A stretch of DNA of 64,000 nucleotides from Dorea sp. AM10-31 (lineage in GTDB: Bacteria; Bacillota; Clostridia; Lachnospirales; Lachnospiraceae). The notes under the pieces are model-generated. The model did not search any database and was not told where the DNA came from. It was given only the letters and a program-made list of their open reading frames with translations. The translations under genes and the position numbers were made by a program. Of this stretch, positions 6,883-15,321 are shown in pieces. Positions within the stretch are counted from its first letter, which is position 1. The number at the start of each line of letters is the position of its first letter. The DNA lies in contig NZ_QTUV01000001.1 in the NCBI RefSeq assembly GCF_003435815.1, positions 260,571-324,570 of the forward strand, written 5' to 3'.

Positions 6883-9501
6883 CTACTCATACAGCGCATT
6901 AATCTTTTTGTCCATTAACGCATTTCCGATCAGGAAATATACTCTCGATTTTGTTCCCTGATAATATATTTGCATTTTATCTGTATTCCCATTTTCTGCA
7001 CCCAGTGCCCCATTTCCTTCTAAAAACGGATTTTCATTAACTTGTTCAACTTTTTCGTCAAGCGAAGACCAATAATTTTTATCCGCTTCTTCAATCTGTT
7101 TCTTTTGTTTTGGATATTTATCACAAATGTCCTGAATTAACAAAGTCGCTTTTCCCTTCCAAAGTTCTGAACGTTGGGATGCCGTCTCCGCTACTTTCGA
7201 TGCAATTGCACTATCAAAACCTTTTTCTATTTCTTTTTCGTCTTTAAGCACATTCTGAATTTCATCCTTATATGTATCATTTCCCCAGTCTTGCTTTGTT
7301 ATTTTCTTAATTCTGTATCCCAGTGAATTCCAATAAGGTTCTAACACAATAGTTTCTCTTTCAAACTTACCATTTTCTTTACTATTATCATGTAATAAGC
7401 AATAACAGGTAACTAGATTTTTTTTCGTATCGCTCTCTGCTCTCAGGAAAAAACTTTCCTTATTATAATAATCCGTATCACTTCTTGTTTTTATTTTATA
7501 CACAATACTATTAAATTCTATATCATCGTCATCACCACTGAAATTATTAATTACATCCTGTGAAATACCTGCTAATTCACATGCTCTTGCTCCATCTTTA
7601 GACTTATAATATTCACCATCCAGATAATCATCTTCGTCATATCCCTGATCTTCCTCAACTAAAGAGGCGTTTCCTGCGTTGTGCAATATTTTTTTCATAA
7701 GCTCTTGCTCTTTATCTGTTGAAGATGTTGCAGTTTCTACATCATACGTGCCTAAAATCTTAGCAAGATTTAAAAGAATTTCTGGTTTCTCTTTCACATT
7801 TTCTACAATTGTAGCCACATCGTTTTCGACAGTATCATAATCGTCCCTGATTTCTGCAATCTTATATCCATAATTGTTATTTGCTGCTTTTAACACCACT
7901 GTATAATACTGATACCCCATTTTATAATCTGTATAAGAATCTTCATCCGTATTAGTCTTTATAATAGATTTTTCTATGTCTACCATTATTGCCTTTTCAT
8001 CATAATTTATATTCTTTCCTGTAATTGTACATTTCTCCATTGTATCCAATAACTCACCTGACAATTTATATCTATCTTTGGCATACGATAAATACTCATC
8101 TGAATCTGTCATTGTCCGCGGATCGACTTTACTTCCTGAAATCTGTTGCGCTTTATCTAATGTATCTTTTTTAAAGCTTGCTTCGTTTTTCTTATCATGG
8201 GTGACAAATTCTTCTTCCGGAATTATGTCTACATCTTTTGCTCTAAAACTCTTATCCAAATGCTCGCCATATTCATGTGGACAATAATAATCTTCATAAG
8301 CAGTCTGCATAATTGTTGTATAAAATCTTTTCCAATCATCATCTGTCATATCTTGGTACGGTGTATCAGATGGAAAATATGAACATAATCTTTCCAGATA
8401 ATCATAATCTACTTTTTGCTTTAATTCTCTTAATTCATTTTCTTTTTTTTCTGCCTTATTGGTTTCTTTTCCCTTTTTATCACTTTTCGTTCCTGTATCT
8501 TTTGTACCTGTTACTTTAATAGTCTCCTGTTTTTTATGATATTTCTTTGATGCTACATAAGATCCTGTACCCACCAACGACACTGCAACAATACCTGAAA
8601 TTATTTTTTTAGCAATATGTTTTCCACCTGCTTTTCTTGCTGCTTTTGCCGCTTCTTCTGCTACTGTTTCTTTTGCTGTCTGCCCTGCTTCTTTCTCTAT
8701 AGCACTCTTTACAACTTCTTTTGTCTCATTTTTTACTAACTCTCTGATTGCATTTTTCAATGGACGATCTGCTGCCTCTGCCATAATCGTATGTTCATTG
8801 CTACGCAACATCCATACAATAAATGGAAGCGGTGCAATGCTGTAGAGTTTTGTTCCTTTCTTTTCTAACTCTTCTACTTCCCTCTTTATAAACTTTCGAG
8901 CATAGTTCAGCCGGCTTTTTATTGTTCCATCGCTACATTCCAATGTTTCAGCAATTGCACTTACAGACATTTCATTATAATAATACATAAGCACACATAA
9001 TCGCTGATCTTCCGGCAATTTCCATAGTATTTCTTGCATAATTGCTTTTGTTTGTTCATAATCCATGGATTCTTCCGGCATAAATTCCTGATTATCATTC
9101 ATCAGCACATCTTCAAATTCAACATCATATTCTTCAGAATTCATATCAGTAAATAACATTGGTTTCTTTTTCCGTATCCAATCTTTACATCGATTGGATA
9201 CAATGCTATTAATCCATGCCCCTATTTTTGCCTCATCCCGTAATGAATTAATATTTTTAAATGCAGATATATATGCCTCCTGCAATATATCTAATGCGTC
9301 TTCCCTGATTTTCACAATTTGTATTGCAACTGAATAAGCTCTTGCATATGTATTCTGATAAATTGTTTCCCATGCCTGAACATCATTTTCCTGCGCTCTT
9401 TGAATCAGCGATTTTTCTTGTTCTACTCTTCCCCCACATTGCGGGCAAAATCTACTGTCTGATTTTAATTTCTGGCCACACTGTGCACAATACCTTTCCA
9501 T
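6883..9501 (-). CDS. Zinc ribbon - ECF sigma factor - transmembrane - extracytoplasmic fusion (872 aa)
   Basis: Paralogue of the 735-aa protein at 495-2702. Zinc ribbon (C5, C8, C19, C22); ECF region 2 at about 38-112 (DALDILQEAYISAF, WINSIVSNRCKDWIR); region 4 at about 160-210 (LPEDQR, SAIAETLECSDGTIKSRL); conserved KGTKLYSIAPLPFIVWML at about 216-232; an Ala/Glu-rich helix; membrane helix at about 297-316; a Lys-rich linker; and about 520 extracytoplasmic residues. The outer region carries the duplicated domain of the 620-aa protein (ends ANNNYGYKIAEI and YWNSLGYRIKKI) and the same C-terminal VYFLIGNALM motif. So it combines the sigma module of one neighbour with the sensor-like part of another. 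Middle gene of the right operon. Confidence 0.9.
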   Translation of the reverse strand: MERYCAQCGQKLKSDSRFCPQCGGRVEQEKSLIQRAQENDVQAWETIYQNTYARAYSVAIQIVKIREDALDILQEAYISAFKNINSLRDEAKIGAWINSIVSNRCKDWIRKKKPMLFTDMNSEEYDVEFEDVLMNDNQEFMPEESMDYEQTKAIMQEILWKLPEDQRLCVLMYYYNEMSVSAIAETLECSDGTIKSRLNYARKFIKREVEELEKKGTKLYSIAPLPFIVWMLRSNEHTIMAEAADRPLKNAIRELVKNETKEVVKSAIEKEAGQTAKETVAEEAAKAARKAGGKHIAKKIISGIVAVSLVGTGSYVASKKYHKKQETIKVTGTKDTGTKSDKKGKETNKAEKKENELRELKQKVDYDYLERLCSYFPSDTPYQDMTDDDWKRFYTTIMQTAYEDYYCPHEYGEHLDKSFRAKDVDIIPEEEFVTHDKKNEASFKKDTLDKAQQISGSKVDPRTMTDSDEYLSYAKDRYKLSGELLDTMEKCTITGKNINYDEKAIMVDIEKSIIKTNTDEDSYTDYKMGYQYYTVVLKAANNNYGYKIAEIRDDYDTVENDVATIVENVKEKPEILLNLAKILGTYDVETATSSTDKEQELMKKILHNAGNASLVEEDQGYDEDDYLDGEYYKSKDGARACELAGISQDVINNFSGDDDDIEFNSIVYKIKTRSDTDYYNKESFFLRAESDTKKNLVTCYCLLHDNSKENGKFERETIVLEPYWNSLGYRIKKITKQDWGNDTYKDEIQNVLKDEKEIEKGFDSAIASKVAETASQRSELWKGKATLLIQDICDKYPKQKKQIEEADKNYWSSLDEKVEQVNENPFLEGNGALGAENGNTDKMQIYYQGTKSRVYFLIGNALMDKKINALYE

Positions 9502-9596
9502 AGTGTTTGCTCTCTTTCTTTTTTATATTTCATTTTAATTGAGTTTTAATGCTTATAGCTTTCTAAACATCAATTCTTTTACTAGCAATCTTTAAC

Positions 9597-10169
9597 CTAA
9601 CATCTTATTGGCTCATTTAAATACCATTTTCCGTTTGTTTTAAAAACGCATACTTTCCACTCACCTAAATCTCCATTTGAATCCTTAAAATCTATAGTCA
9701 GCAATTTTCCATCAGTAATCTCATTATTCCGGAAATAGTATGCCTCATCCTCATATTCATCCAAATCAATATTTTCTACACTTTTTACAGAATATTGCAG
9801 ATTTTCCTTCCCATACTCATAGAAATTAGGCTGATAATTCATCCAATAGCCATCCACTATTGCATCTTCCAATAATTCTTCATCATCATTATTCACTGCC
9901 TCCACATACTCTTTAATCGGCTGTTCATACTCTGGTATCCCACCACTGAAAGGTTTGGTTTTTATAACAGCTACTCCAACACCTAGGATTACAATTAATG
10001 CAATCACTGCTAATACTCCTAGTTTAGATTTCTTTCTTTTTACAGAAACTCTCTGTTTATCTGCATATGCAACCTCCTTCTTTTGTTCCGGAATTTTCGC
10101 ACCACACTTTGGGCAGAATTTTACATTTTCTTGTATTTGAGCCCCACATTTTGCACAAAATCTCATCAT
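9597..10169 (-). CDS. Zinc-ribbon, single-helix protein (190 aa)
   Basis: First gene of the right zinc-ribbon operon. Zinc ribbon at C5, C8, C19, C22; basic stretch; one membrane helix at about 49-68; small extracytoplasmic domain of about 115 residues that starts PIKEYVEAVNNDDEELLEDA and ends with KWYLNEP. This resembles the small NTF2-like or DUF4878-type domains of other Firmicutes membrane proteins, but the assignment is tentative. The partial protein at the left window edge has the same plan. AGGAGG ribosome binding site about 11 nt before the first ATG; a second ATG follows directly. Confidence 0.85.
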   Translation of the reverse strand: MMRFCAKCGAQIQENVKFCPKCGAKIPEQKKEVAYADKQRVSVKRKKSKLGVLAVIALIVILGVGVAVIKTKPFSGGIPEYEQPIKEYVEAVNNDDEELLEDAIVDGYWMNYQPNFYEYGKENLQYSVKSVENIDLDEYEDEAYYFRNNEITDGKLLTIDFKDSNGDLGEWKVCVFKTNGKWYLNEPIRC

Positions 10170-10420
10170 TTTCTTGTACCTCCTACTTCTTTATTTATTT
10201 GTCATATTTATATGACGAATAACTTATCACTTTGGTTTTATATTTTTTTAATTTTTTCTAACAAAAAAAAAGTGTCATACTTTACTTATTTCTGTAGCCA
10301 CTTCTTCTTATCTTGTCATTATTCCTGCCTTCGTTTTTCATAGTACTATTGTCTTGATGTAAGCTTCATTTTTTATATAACCATTAATATTTACTCATCA
10401 TATATTCATTTTTTATGCTT
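10170..10420 (-). promoter_or_regulatory. Conserved ~250-nt leader of the right zinc-ribbon operon
   Basis: Matches the leader at 5197-5447 block by block (GAAGCTTACATCA, GCAGGAATAA, GTGGCTACA, ATATAAAACCAA, CGTCATATAA, same order and similar spacing). Contains a hairpin at 10270-10303. No ORF of note on this strand. Confidence 0.65.
10270..10303 (-). terminator. Attenuator-like hairpin in right leader
   Basis: On the minus strand AAGTG pairs with CACTT around a loop that contains the conserved GGCTACA block, and a run of nine T follows (10262-10270). The short stem plus T run looks like a conditional terminator between promoter and first gene. Confidence 0.5.
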
Positions 10421-10444
10421 ATAATTATACACCTGTTAGGTTTA
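10421..10444 (-). promoter_or_regulatory. Candidate promoter/operator of right zinc-ribbon operon
   Basis: Minus-strand block TAAACCT-N3-AGGTGTATAATTAT, as at 5448-5471; only the three central bases differ. Dyad at 10431-10441, TATAAT at 10424-10429. It also lies about 90 nt upstream of the divergent XRE regulator. Confidence 0.6.
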
Positions 10445-10531
10445 TTTTTACAGTACTTATTAACTTGTTATTAATTTTTCTATTACCATCTATAATATGG
10501 ATAATATTGGAAATTAAAGGAGAGATATGCT

Positions 10532-10882
10532 TTGTTAGAACTGTACAAAAGAATCGGAAAGAAAATTGCTACATTACGAAAAGAAAACTCCATGACACAG
10601 GAACAATTAGCTGAAAAGCTTTCTATTACAGTTAAGCATTGCAGCAGTGTCGAACGCGGCTTATCTTCCCTTTCACTTGAAAAGCTTATCTATGTCGCTG
10701 ATTTATTTGATGTCAGCCTAGATTATCTGGTACGGGATTTTTCTGACGAAGAACAAGAGTATATCCCGCAGATCTGTCTGGAACTTTTCAAAAATGCTGA
10801 CAATAAAGAACGTCTTTTATTAAAGGAATATTTGTCTCTCTATCAGAAGATTAAAGATCAGGGAAATGCTGCTTCCTCATAA
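10532..10882 (+). CDS. XRE-family transcriptional regulator
   Basis: A 116-residue protein with an N-terminal Cro/C1-type helix-turn-helix at about 7-62 (IATLRKENSMTQEQLAEKLS, then VERGLSSLSLEKLIYVADLF). The C-terminal 50 residues are charged and may mediate dimer contacts. The start is a TTG at 10532 with an AAAGGAGAG site 7 nt upstream; no in-frame ATG fits better. It diverges from the zinc-ribbon operons and shares the intergenic region with the right operon leader, so it could control that operon or itself. A strong terminator follows at 10934. Confidence 0.85.
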   Translation: MLELYKRIGKKIATLRKENSMTQEQLAEKLSITVKHCSSVERGLSSLSLEKLIYVADLFDVSLDYLVRDFSDEEQEYIPQICLELFKNADNKERLLLKEYLSLYQKIKDQGNAASS

Positions 10883-10933
10883 TAATTCTGGCAACACTTA
10901 TCTCAGAAAACAATTGATTTTGATAGAAGTTAA

Positions 10934-10967
10934 AAGGACACCGGCAATCCCGGTGTCCTTCTTTTTT
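10934..10967 (+). terminator. Rho-independent terminator
   Basis: Perfect stem AAGGACACCGG / CCGGTGTCCTT with a short loop, then CTTTTTT. Ends the XRE gene; the A-rich left side may also serve ribU on the other strand. Confidence 0.9.
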
Positions 10968-10989
10968 CATCATTATCTAATATTTTCTT

Positions 10990-11625
10990 CTATCTTCCCA
11001 TATGAAATATCGGGCTGATTTTCTTATAGATCAAAAATACGATCAGCGATACCAGCACACCTTTTAACAGATTAAATGGCACGATTGCAAAGATGACAAG
11101 CGTTGTAACGCTTGTAATGTGGCTGTTCACTGCTGTTCCCATGCCAACCAGTGCATCCATCGGCATCTGGAACGCTTTTGCATAAGCCGGTAATAATACG
11201 TATGCATTAAGGAAACATCCAAGGATTGTCATAAATAATGTTCCGCTGATCATACCAACGATAGCGCCTGTACGGTTATGCTTTTTCTTGTAGATCAGAC
11301 CTGCCGGTACCACAAATGCGCATCCGATCAGGAAGTTAGCAATCTCACCTACCCCTGCTGTCATGGTTCCATTTACCGCAAAGTTCAGAATGATCTTGAT
11401 GAATTCAATCATTGCTCCTGCCAGTGGTCCCATTGCAAAACATCCGACTAATACCGGAACTTCACTGAAATCGATCTCGTAAAAAGATGGTGCAAACGGA
11501 AGCGGAATCTCGAAAAGCATTAATACTAATGCGATTGCGGATAACATTCCAACCTGTGCCATTACACGGATCTTTGTCCTGTTCTTTGTCTGTGCTGCTG
11601 CCATTGTTTTTGTACTTGTACTCAT
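10990..11625 (-). CDS. ribU: ECF transporter S component, riboflavin-specific
   Basis: Integral membrane protein of 211 residues with about six hydrophobic helices; substrate-binding subunit of an energy-coupling factor transporter that imports riboflavin with the shared EcfA/EcfA'/EcfT module (not in this window). The stretches LMLFEIPLPFAPSFYEIDFS and EVPVLVGCFAMGPLAGA are typical of RibU, and LLKG lies near the end. The upstream FMN riboswitch settles the substrate. Start chosen at the ATG at 11625, 7 nt after GGAGACC, rather than an upstream in-frame start that lacks a ribosome binding site. Confidence 0.92.
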   Translation of the reverse strand: MSTSTKTMAAAQTKNRTKIRVMAQVGMLSAIALVLMLFEIPLPFAPSFYEIDFSEVPVLVGCFAMGPLAGAMIEFIKIILNFAVNGTMTAGVGEIANFLIGCAFVVPAGLIYKKKHNRTGAIVGMISGTLFMTILGCFLNAYVLLPAYAKAFQMPMDALVGMGTAVNSHITSVTTLVIFAIVPFNLLKGVLVSLIVFLIYKKISPIFHMGR

Positions 11626-11740
11626 ATGTTGGTCTCCTTTAAAATACTTATATTTAGAAAGAAAACTTCTGGAACTATGCATTACATCTTGCTGAAGTTT
11701 TATATAGTAAGAAAATCAATTTCCTAATTACAACAATAAA

Positions 11741-11768
11741 GCCCCGGTATCAAACAAAATACCGGGGT
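11741..11768 (-). terminator. FMN riboswitch expression-platform terminator
   Basis: On the minus strand ACCCCGGTAT pairs with ATACCGGGGC, followed by a moderately T-rich run. It lies between the aptamer and ribU, as expected of a transcriptional OFF switch. Confidence 0.8.
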
Positions 11769-11798
11769 AATAATATTGCTTTTTCTATGCATAACTCT

Positions 11799-11915
11799 TC
11801 TCTCATCCAGACTTTACTGTCGGTATCGGAATTACACCGATTCAGCCGGTACACATCATACCGGGTCGCGGACTATACCGCCGGTTGGGATTTTCACCCG
11901 ACCCCGAAGAATCTT
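11799..11915 (-). ncRNA. FMN riboswitch (RFN element)
   Basis: The minus strand carries the RFN hallmarks in order: TTCGGGGTCGGGTGAAAATC, CCAACCGGCGGTAT, AGTCCGCGACCC, a variable hairpin, GATTCGGTG-like arm and the closing GTCTGGATGAGAG. It senses flavin mononucleotide and should repress ribU when FMN is abundant through the terminator at 11741-11768. Confidence 0.95.
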
Positions 11916-11929
11916 TCTCTTTGTTTTTT

Positions 11930-11958
11930 ATTATAGTGCTGTACTTCTTAAATTGCAA
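11930..11958 (-). promoter_or_regulatory. Promoter of the FMN riboswitch-ribU unit
   Basis: Minus strand TTGCAA, 17-nt spacer, TATAAT; ends a few bases before the aptamer. Confidence 0.75.
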
Positions 11959-12018
11959 GTGAAACTTTGCCGAAGTATTATCTCACACAAACATCCATTA
12001 TGTCTGACTTTCAAAAAT

Positions 12019-12927
12019 CTAAGGCTGTCTGTCACCTGCCGGTTTCCGGTCTTCCGGAAGTTCCTGATAACGGATACGTTCGAAAGTAAATCCCTGACCT
12101 CGCACTTCATTGATCTGTGTGATCGTAATAAATGCATACGGATCGATGCTGTGGATCATTTCTTTTGTGGAATACAGTTTCCGGTTCGGAATGATGCACA
12201 TAACACCTTTCTGTTTTTCATGACGATAACCGTTTTCAATATAGATCATCGTTGTTCCAAGATCGAGCTTGGATAATAAATCTTCCCGGATCTCTTCGTA
12301 TTTCTCAGATATGATAAACAACTGTATCTGTGAAGTTCCAAGCAGCATCACCTTATTTAGTAGTACCGTTGTCAGCACCAGATTCAAAATACCATACATC
12401 ACCTGTTCTGAATTAGAAAAGAGGATCTGTGAAGAAAGCACAATAAAATCAACCACATACATAAGCGGTGCCAGTGGAATATGTGCCACTTTGTTCAGGA
12501 TCAGTGCTATGATGTCGGTTCCGCCTGTAGAAGCACCAACTCTTACAATGATACCAACTCCAATTCCCATAAGCACTCCCGCATAAATTGCGGACAGCAG
12601 CTGATTATCTGTCAGCGTTGTAATTCCCGGTATCTTCTGGACAACTGACAGGCAAAGTGGATATAAAAATGTACTTACAATCGTTGTAACTGCAAATTTT
12701 TTCCCGAGTATAAAAGCTCCTGACAGGAACAATATGACGTTTACACCTAATAATACAACCGATAGGGACATTGGCACGTAATGTGTAATCGTAAGTGCAA
12801 TACCGGTTGCGCCTCCCATGACAATACCTGTTGGTACGATAAATGCTGCAACTGCAAATGCCAGAATGATATTCCCCACTAATACTCCGGCAAGTGTGAT
12901 CAATGTTTTTCCCCAATTTTTCTGCAT
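12019..12927 (-). CDS. YitT family membrane protein
   Basis: 302 residues from the ATG at 12927. Five to six N-terminal helices of the YitT (DUF161) type with the GIVMGGATGIAL and GASTGGTDIIALILNK motifs, then a C-terminal cytoplasmic DUF2179 domain of about 80 residues (IYIENGYRHEKQKGVMCIIP ... ITQINEVRGQGFTF). The family is widespread in Firmicutes; its transport role is unproven. An in-frame GTG 9 nt upstream overlaps the GAGAGGTG ribosome binding site, so the ATG is preferred. Monocistronic here. Confidence 0.9.
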   Translation of the reverse strand: MQKNWGKTLITLAGVLVGNIILAFAVAAFIVPTGIVMGGATGIALTITHYVPMSLSVVLLGVNVILFLSGAFILGKKFAVTTIVSTFLYPLCLSVVQKIPGITTLTDNQLLSAIYAGVLMGIGVGIIVRVGASTGGTDIIALILNKVAHIPLAPLMYVVDFIVLSSQILFSNSEQVMYGILNLVLTTVLLNKVMLLGTSQIQLFIISEKYEEIREDLLSKLDLGTTMIYIENGYRHEKQKGVMCIIPNRKLYSTKEMIHSIDPYAFITITQINEVRGQGFTFERIRYQELPEDRKPAGDRQP

Positions 12928-12983
12928 ACTAAACACCTCTCGCTTTTTTGTATTTTTTATTAAATTACTTTTGTTAAATTATT

Positions 12984-15140
12984 TTATTGAATACCTTTCA
13001 TTGTCAGCTGGATTCTCTTTTTCTTAAGATCCACACTTAAAACTTTGACATCCACGATATCACCAACGCTTACTACTTCCAGTGGATGTTTTACAAATTT
13101 CTTATCGCTTAATTCTGAAATGTGTACCAGTCCGTCCTGATGGACACCGATGTCAACAAAGGCTCCAAAATCGATGACATTTCTCACTGTTCCTTTTAAT
13201 ACCATGCCTTCTGTCAGGTCTTTCATCTCCAGAACATCCGTGCGGAGGATCGGTTTTGGCATCTCATCTCGCGGATCTCTTCCCGGTTTCTCCAATTCTT
13301 TTACAATATCTTCCAGTGTGATCTCACCGATTCCAAGCTCTTCTGCCAGACGTTTTTTATCACGGATTGTAAGTGATAATCCTGTCAGTTTTCCACCTTT
13401 GATATCATCTACGGAAAATCCCTGCTTCTTCAACAGTTCTTCTGCTGCCGCGTAGGACTCCGGATGTACGCTGGTCGCATCTAACGGATTATCTCCGTCC
13501 TGGATACGCATAAAACCTGCACACTGTTCAAATGCTTTCGGTCCCAGCTTTGCTACTTTTAATAATTGTTTCCGGTTTGTAAATTTGCCATTTTCTTCAC
13601 GATATACAACGATATTTTTGGCAATCGCAGAAGAAATACCGGAGATATAGGAAAGCAACGGTGCGGATGCTGTATTCAGATCGACACCGACTTTATTTAC
13701 GCAATCTTCTACAACACCGGAAAGTGCTTCGCTTAATTTCTTCTGGTTCATGTCATGCTGATACTGTCCGACTCCGATCGACTTCGGATCGATCTTCACA
13801 AGCTCGGCAAGCGGATCCTGCAGTCGTCTTGCAATGGATGCTGCACTTCTCTGCCCGACATCAAAATTCGGGAACTCTTCTGAAGCAAGTTTACTTGCCG
13901 AATATACAGAAGCTCCTGCTTCATTTACAATGATATACTCTACTTTTTCCGGAATCTCTTTTAATAACTCTACGATAAACTGCTCCGATTCTCTGGATGC
14001 AGTTCCATTTCCTACGGAGATCAGTGATACGTGATACTTCGGAATGATCTTCTTTAATAAATCTTTGGACGCCTGGATCTTCTTCGGTGTTGTCGGTGCA
14101 GTAGGATAGATGACTGTTGTACCGATAACTTTTCCGGTCGGATCTACAACTGCAAGTTTACATCCGGTTCGGAATGCCGGATCCCAGCCAAGCACGGTTC
14201 TTCCTGTGATTGGAGGCTGCATGAGAAGCTGTTCTAAGTTCTTTCCGAACACTTCGATTGCTCCATCCTCTGCTTTTTCCGTCAGTTCACTCCGGATTTC
14301 CCGCTCGATTGCCGGTGCGATCAGACGTTTATAACTGTCCTCTGCTACTTCTTGAAGTACCGGAGTCGTATACGGATTATCTGTGCGGATGATCTGTTTT
14401 TCCAGATACCGTAAGATATCATCCTGCGGTGCTTCTACTTTTACAGTCAGGAACTTCTCTTTCTCTCCACGGTTCAGCGCAAGGATGCGGTGTCCCGCCA
14501 GCTTGCTGAGTGCTTCTTCAAATTCGTAATACATCTCATAAACCGACTCCTGTTTTTCATCCTTTGCAGTGGAAATAAGAGTTCCTTTCTGCATGGTTCT
14601 CTTACGGATCCAGCTTCTGTATGCCGCTTCATCGGACACTGCTTCTGCGAGAATATCCTTCGCGCCGTCCAGCGCATCTTTGATTGTCTCTACACCTTTT
14701 TCTTTATTAACATAGTCTTCTGCCAGCTTCTCCAGCGGCTCTTTTGCTTTCTGTAAAGTAATCAGTGCTGCCAGTGGCTCCAGTCCCTTTTCCTTCGCAA
14801 TCGTTGCACGTGTTCTTCGTTTCGGGCGATACGGGCGGTAGAGATCTTCTACCACGACCAGTGTCTGTGCCGCAACAATCTTTGCTTTCAGCTCTTCTGT
14901 CAGTTTTCCCTGTTCTTCTATACTTGCCAGTACCTGTTCTTTCTTCTCCTCTAGATTCCGTAAATAGGTCAGTCTTTCATATAATTTACGAAGCTGTTCG
15001 TCGTCCAGTGTACCAGTTGCTTCTTTTCTGTATCTGGCGATAAATGGAATTGTATTACCTTCATCGATCAATTTTACAGCCGCTTCTACCTGCCACTTTT
15101 TTACGCCTAATTCTTCTGTAATCTTCTGATTGATATCCAT
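12984..15140 (-). CDS. tex: Tex family RNA-binding transcription accessory protein
   Basis: 718 residues, the usual Tex length. N-terminal Tex domain with IPFIARYRKEATGTLDDEQL, a YqgF/RNase H-like domain (about 320-450, VLGWDPAFRTGCKLAVVD), helix-hairpin-helix region (VEDCVNKVGVDLNTASAPLL, GPKAFEQCAGFMRI) and a C-terminal S1 RNA-binding domain (GMVLKGTVRNVIDFGAFVDI). Tex binds nucleic acid and acts in transcription or RNA turnover. Start at the ATG at 15140 with AAAGGAT upstream; the longer in-frame extension has no ribosome binding site and runs through the promoter at 15192-15220. Confidence 0.95.
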   Translation of the reverse strand: MDINQKITEELGVKKWQVEAAVKLIDEGNTIPFIARYRKEATGTLDDEQLRKLYERLTYLRNLEEKKEQVLASIEEQGKLTEELKAKIVAAQTLVVVEDLYRPYRPKRRTRATIAKEKGLEPLAALITLQKAKEPLEKLAEDYVNKEKGVETIKDALDGAKDILAEAVSDEAAYRSWIRKRTMQKGTLISTAKDEKQESVYEMYYEFEEALSKLAGHRILALNRGEKEKFLTVKVEAPQDDILRYLEKQIIRTDNPYTTPVLQEVAEDSYKRLIAPAIEREIRSELTEKAEDGAIEVFGKNLEQLLMQPPITGRTVLGWDPAFRTGCKLAVVDPTGKVIGTTVIYPTAPTTPKKIQASKDLLKKIIPKYHVSLISVGNGTASRESEQFIVELLKEIPEKVEYIIVNEAGASVYSASKLASEEFPNFDVGQRSAASIARRLQDPLAELVKIDPKSIGVGQYQHDMNQKKLSEALSGVVEDCVNKVGVDLNTASAPLLSYISGISSAIAKNIVVYREENGKFTNRKQLLKVAKLGPKAFEQCAGFMRIQDGDNPLDATSVHPESYAAAEELLKKQGFSVDDIKGGKLTGLSLTIRDKKRLAEELGIGEITLEDIVKELEKPGRDPRDEMPKPILRTDVLEMKDLTEGMVLKGTVRNVIDFGAFVDIGVHQDGLVHISELSDKKFVKHPLEVVSVGDIVDVKVLSVDLKKKRIQLTMKGIQ

Positions 15141-15191
15141 AATTATATCCTTTCTGAATGTTACTTTCTGTGGCTTTCCACAATCTTTCTT

Positions 15192-15220
15192 ATTATAACG
15201 AAAATGTCTCTTTCTTGCAA
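15192..15220 (-). promoter_or_regulatory. Promoter of tex
   Basis: Minus strand TTGCAA, 17-nt spacer, TATAAT, about 50 nt before the chosen tex start. Confidence 0.75.
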
Positions 15221-15233
15221 TGGAACAGTAAAT

Positions 15234-15250
15234 ACAGAGTTCACTCTGTT
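15234..15250. promoter_or_regulatory. Palindrome, candidate TetR operator
   Basis: ACAGAGT-TTC-ACTCTGT, perfect 7-bp arms, located just upstream of the -35 box of the TetR gene and behind the tex promoter. TetR proteins usually bind such short inverted repeats near their own start. Confidence 0.55.
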
Positions 15251-15254
15251 TTAT

Positions 15255-15283
15255 TGAAAACAACTATTTATTATGTTATACTT
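15255..15283 (+). promoter_or_regulatory. Promoter of the TetR-lipid gene group
   Basis: TTGAAA, 17-nt spacer, TATACT; followed 20 nt later by the AAAAGGAGA ribosome binding site. Confidence 0.75.
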
Positions 15284-15321
15284 AAGGTTATCATAAAAGA
15301 AAAAGGAGATTCTTGATCATC

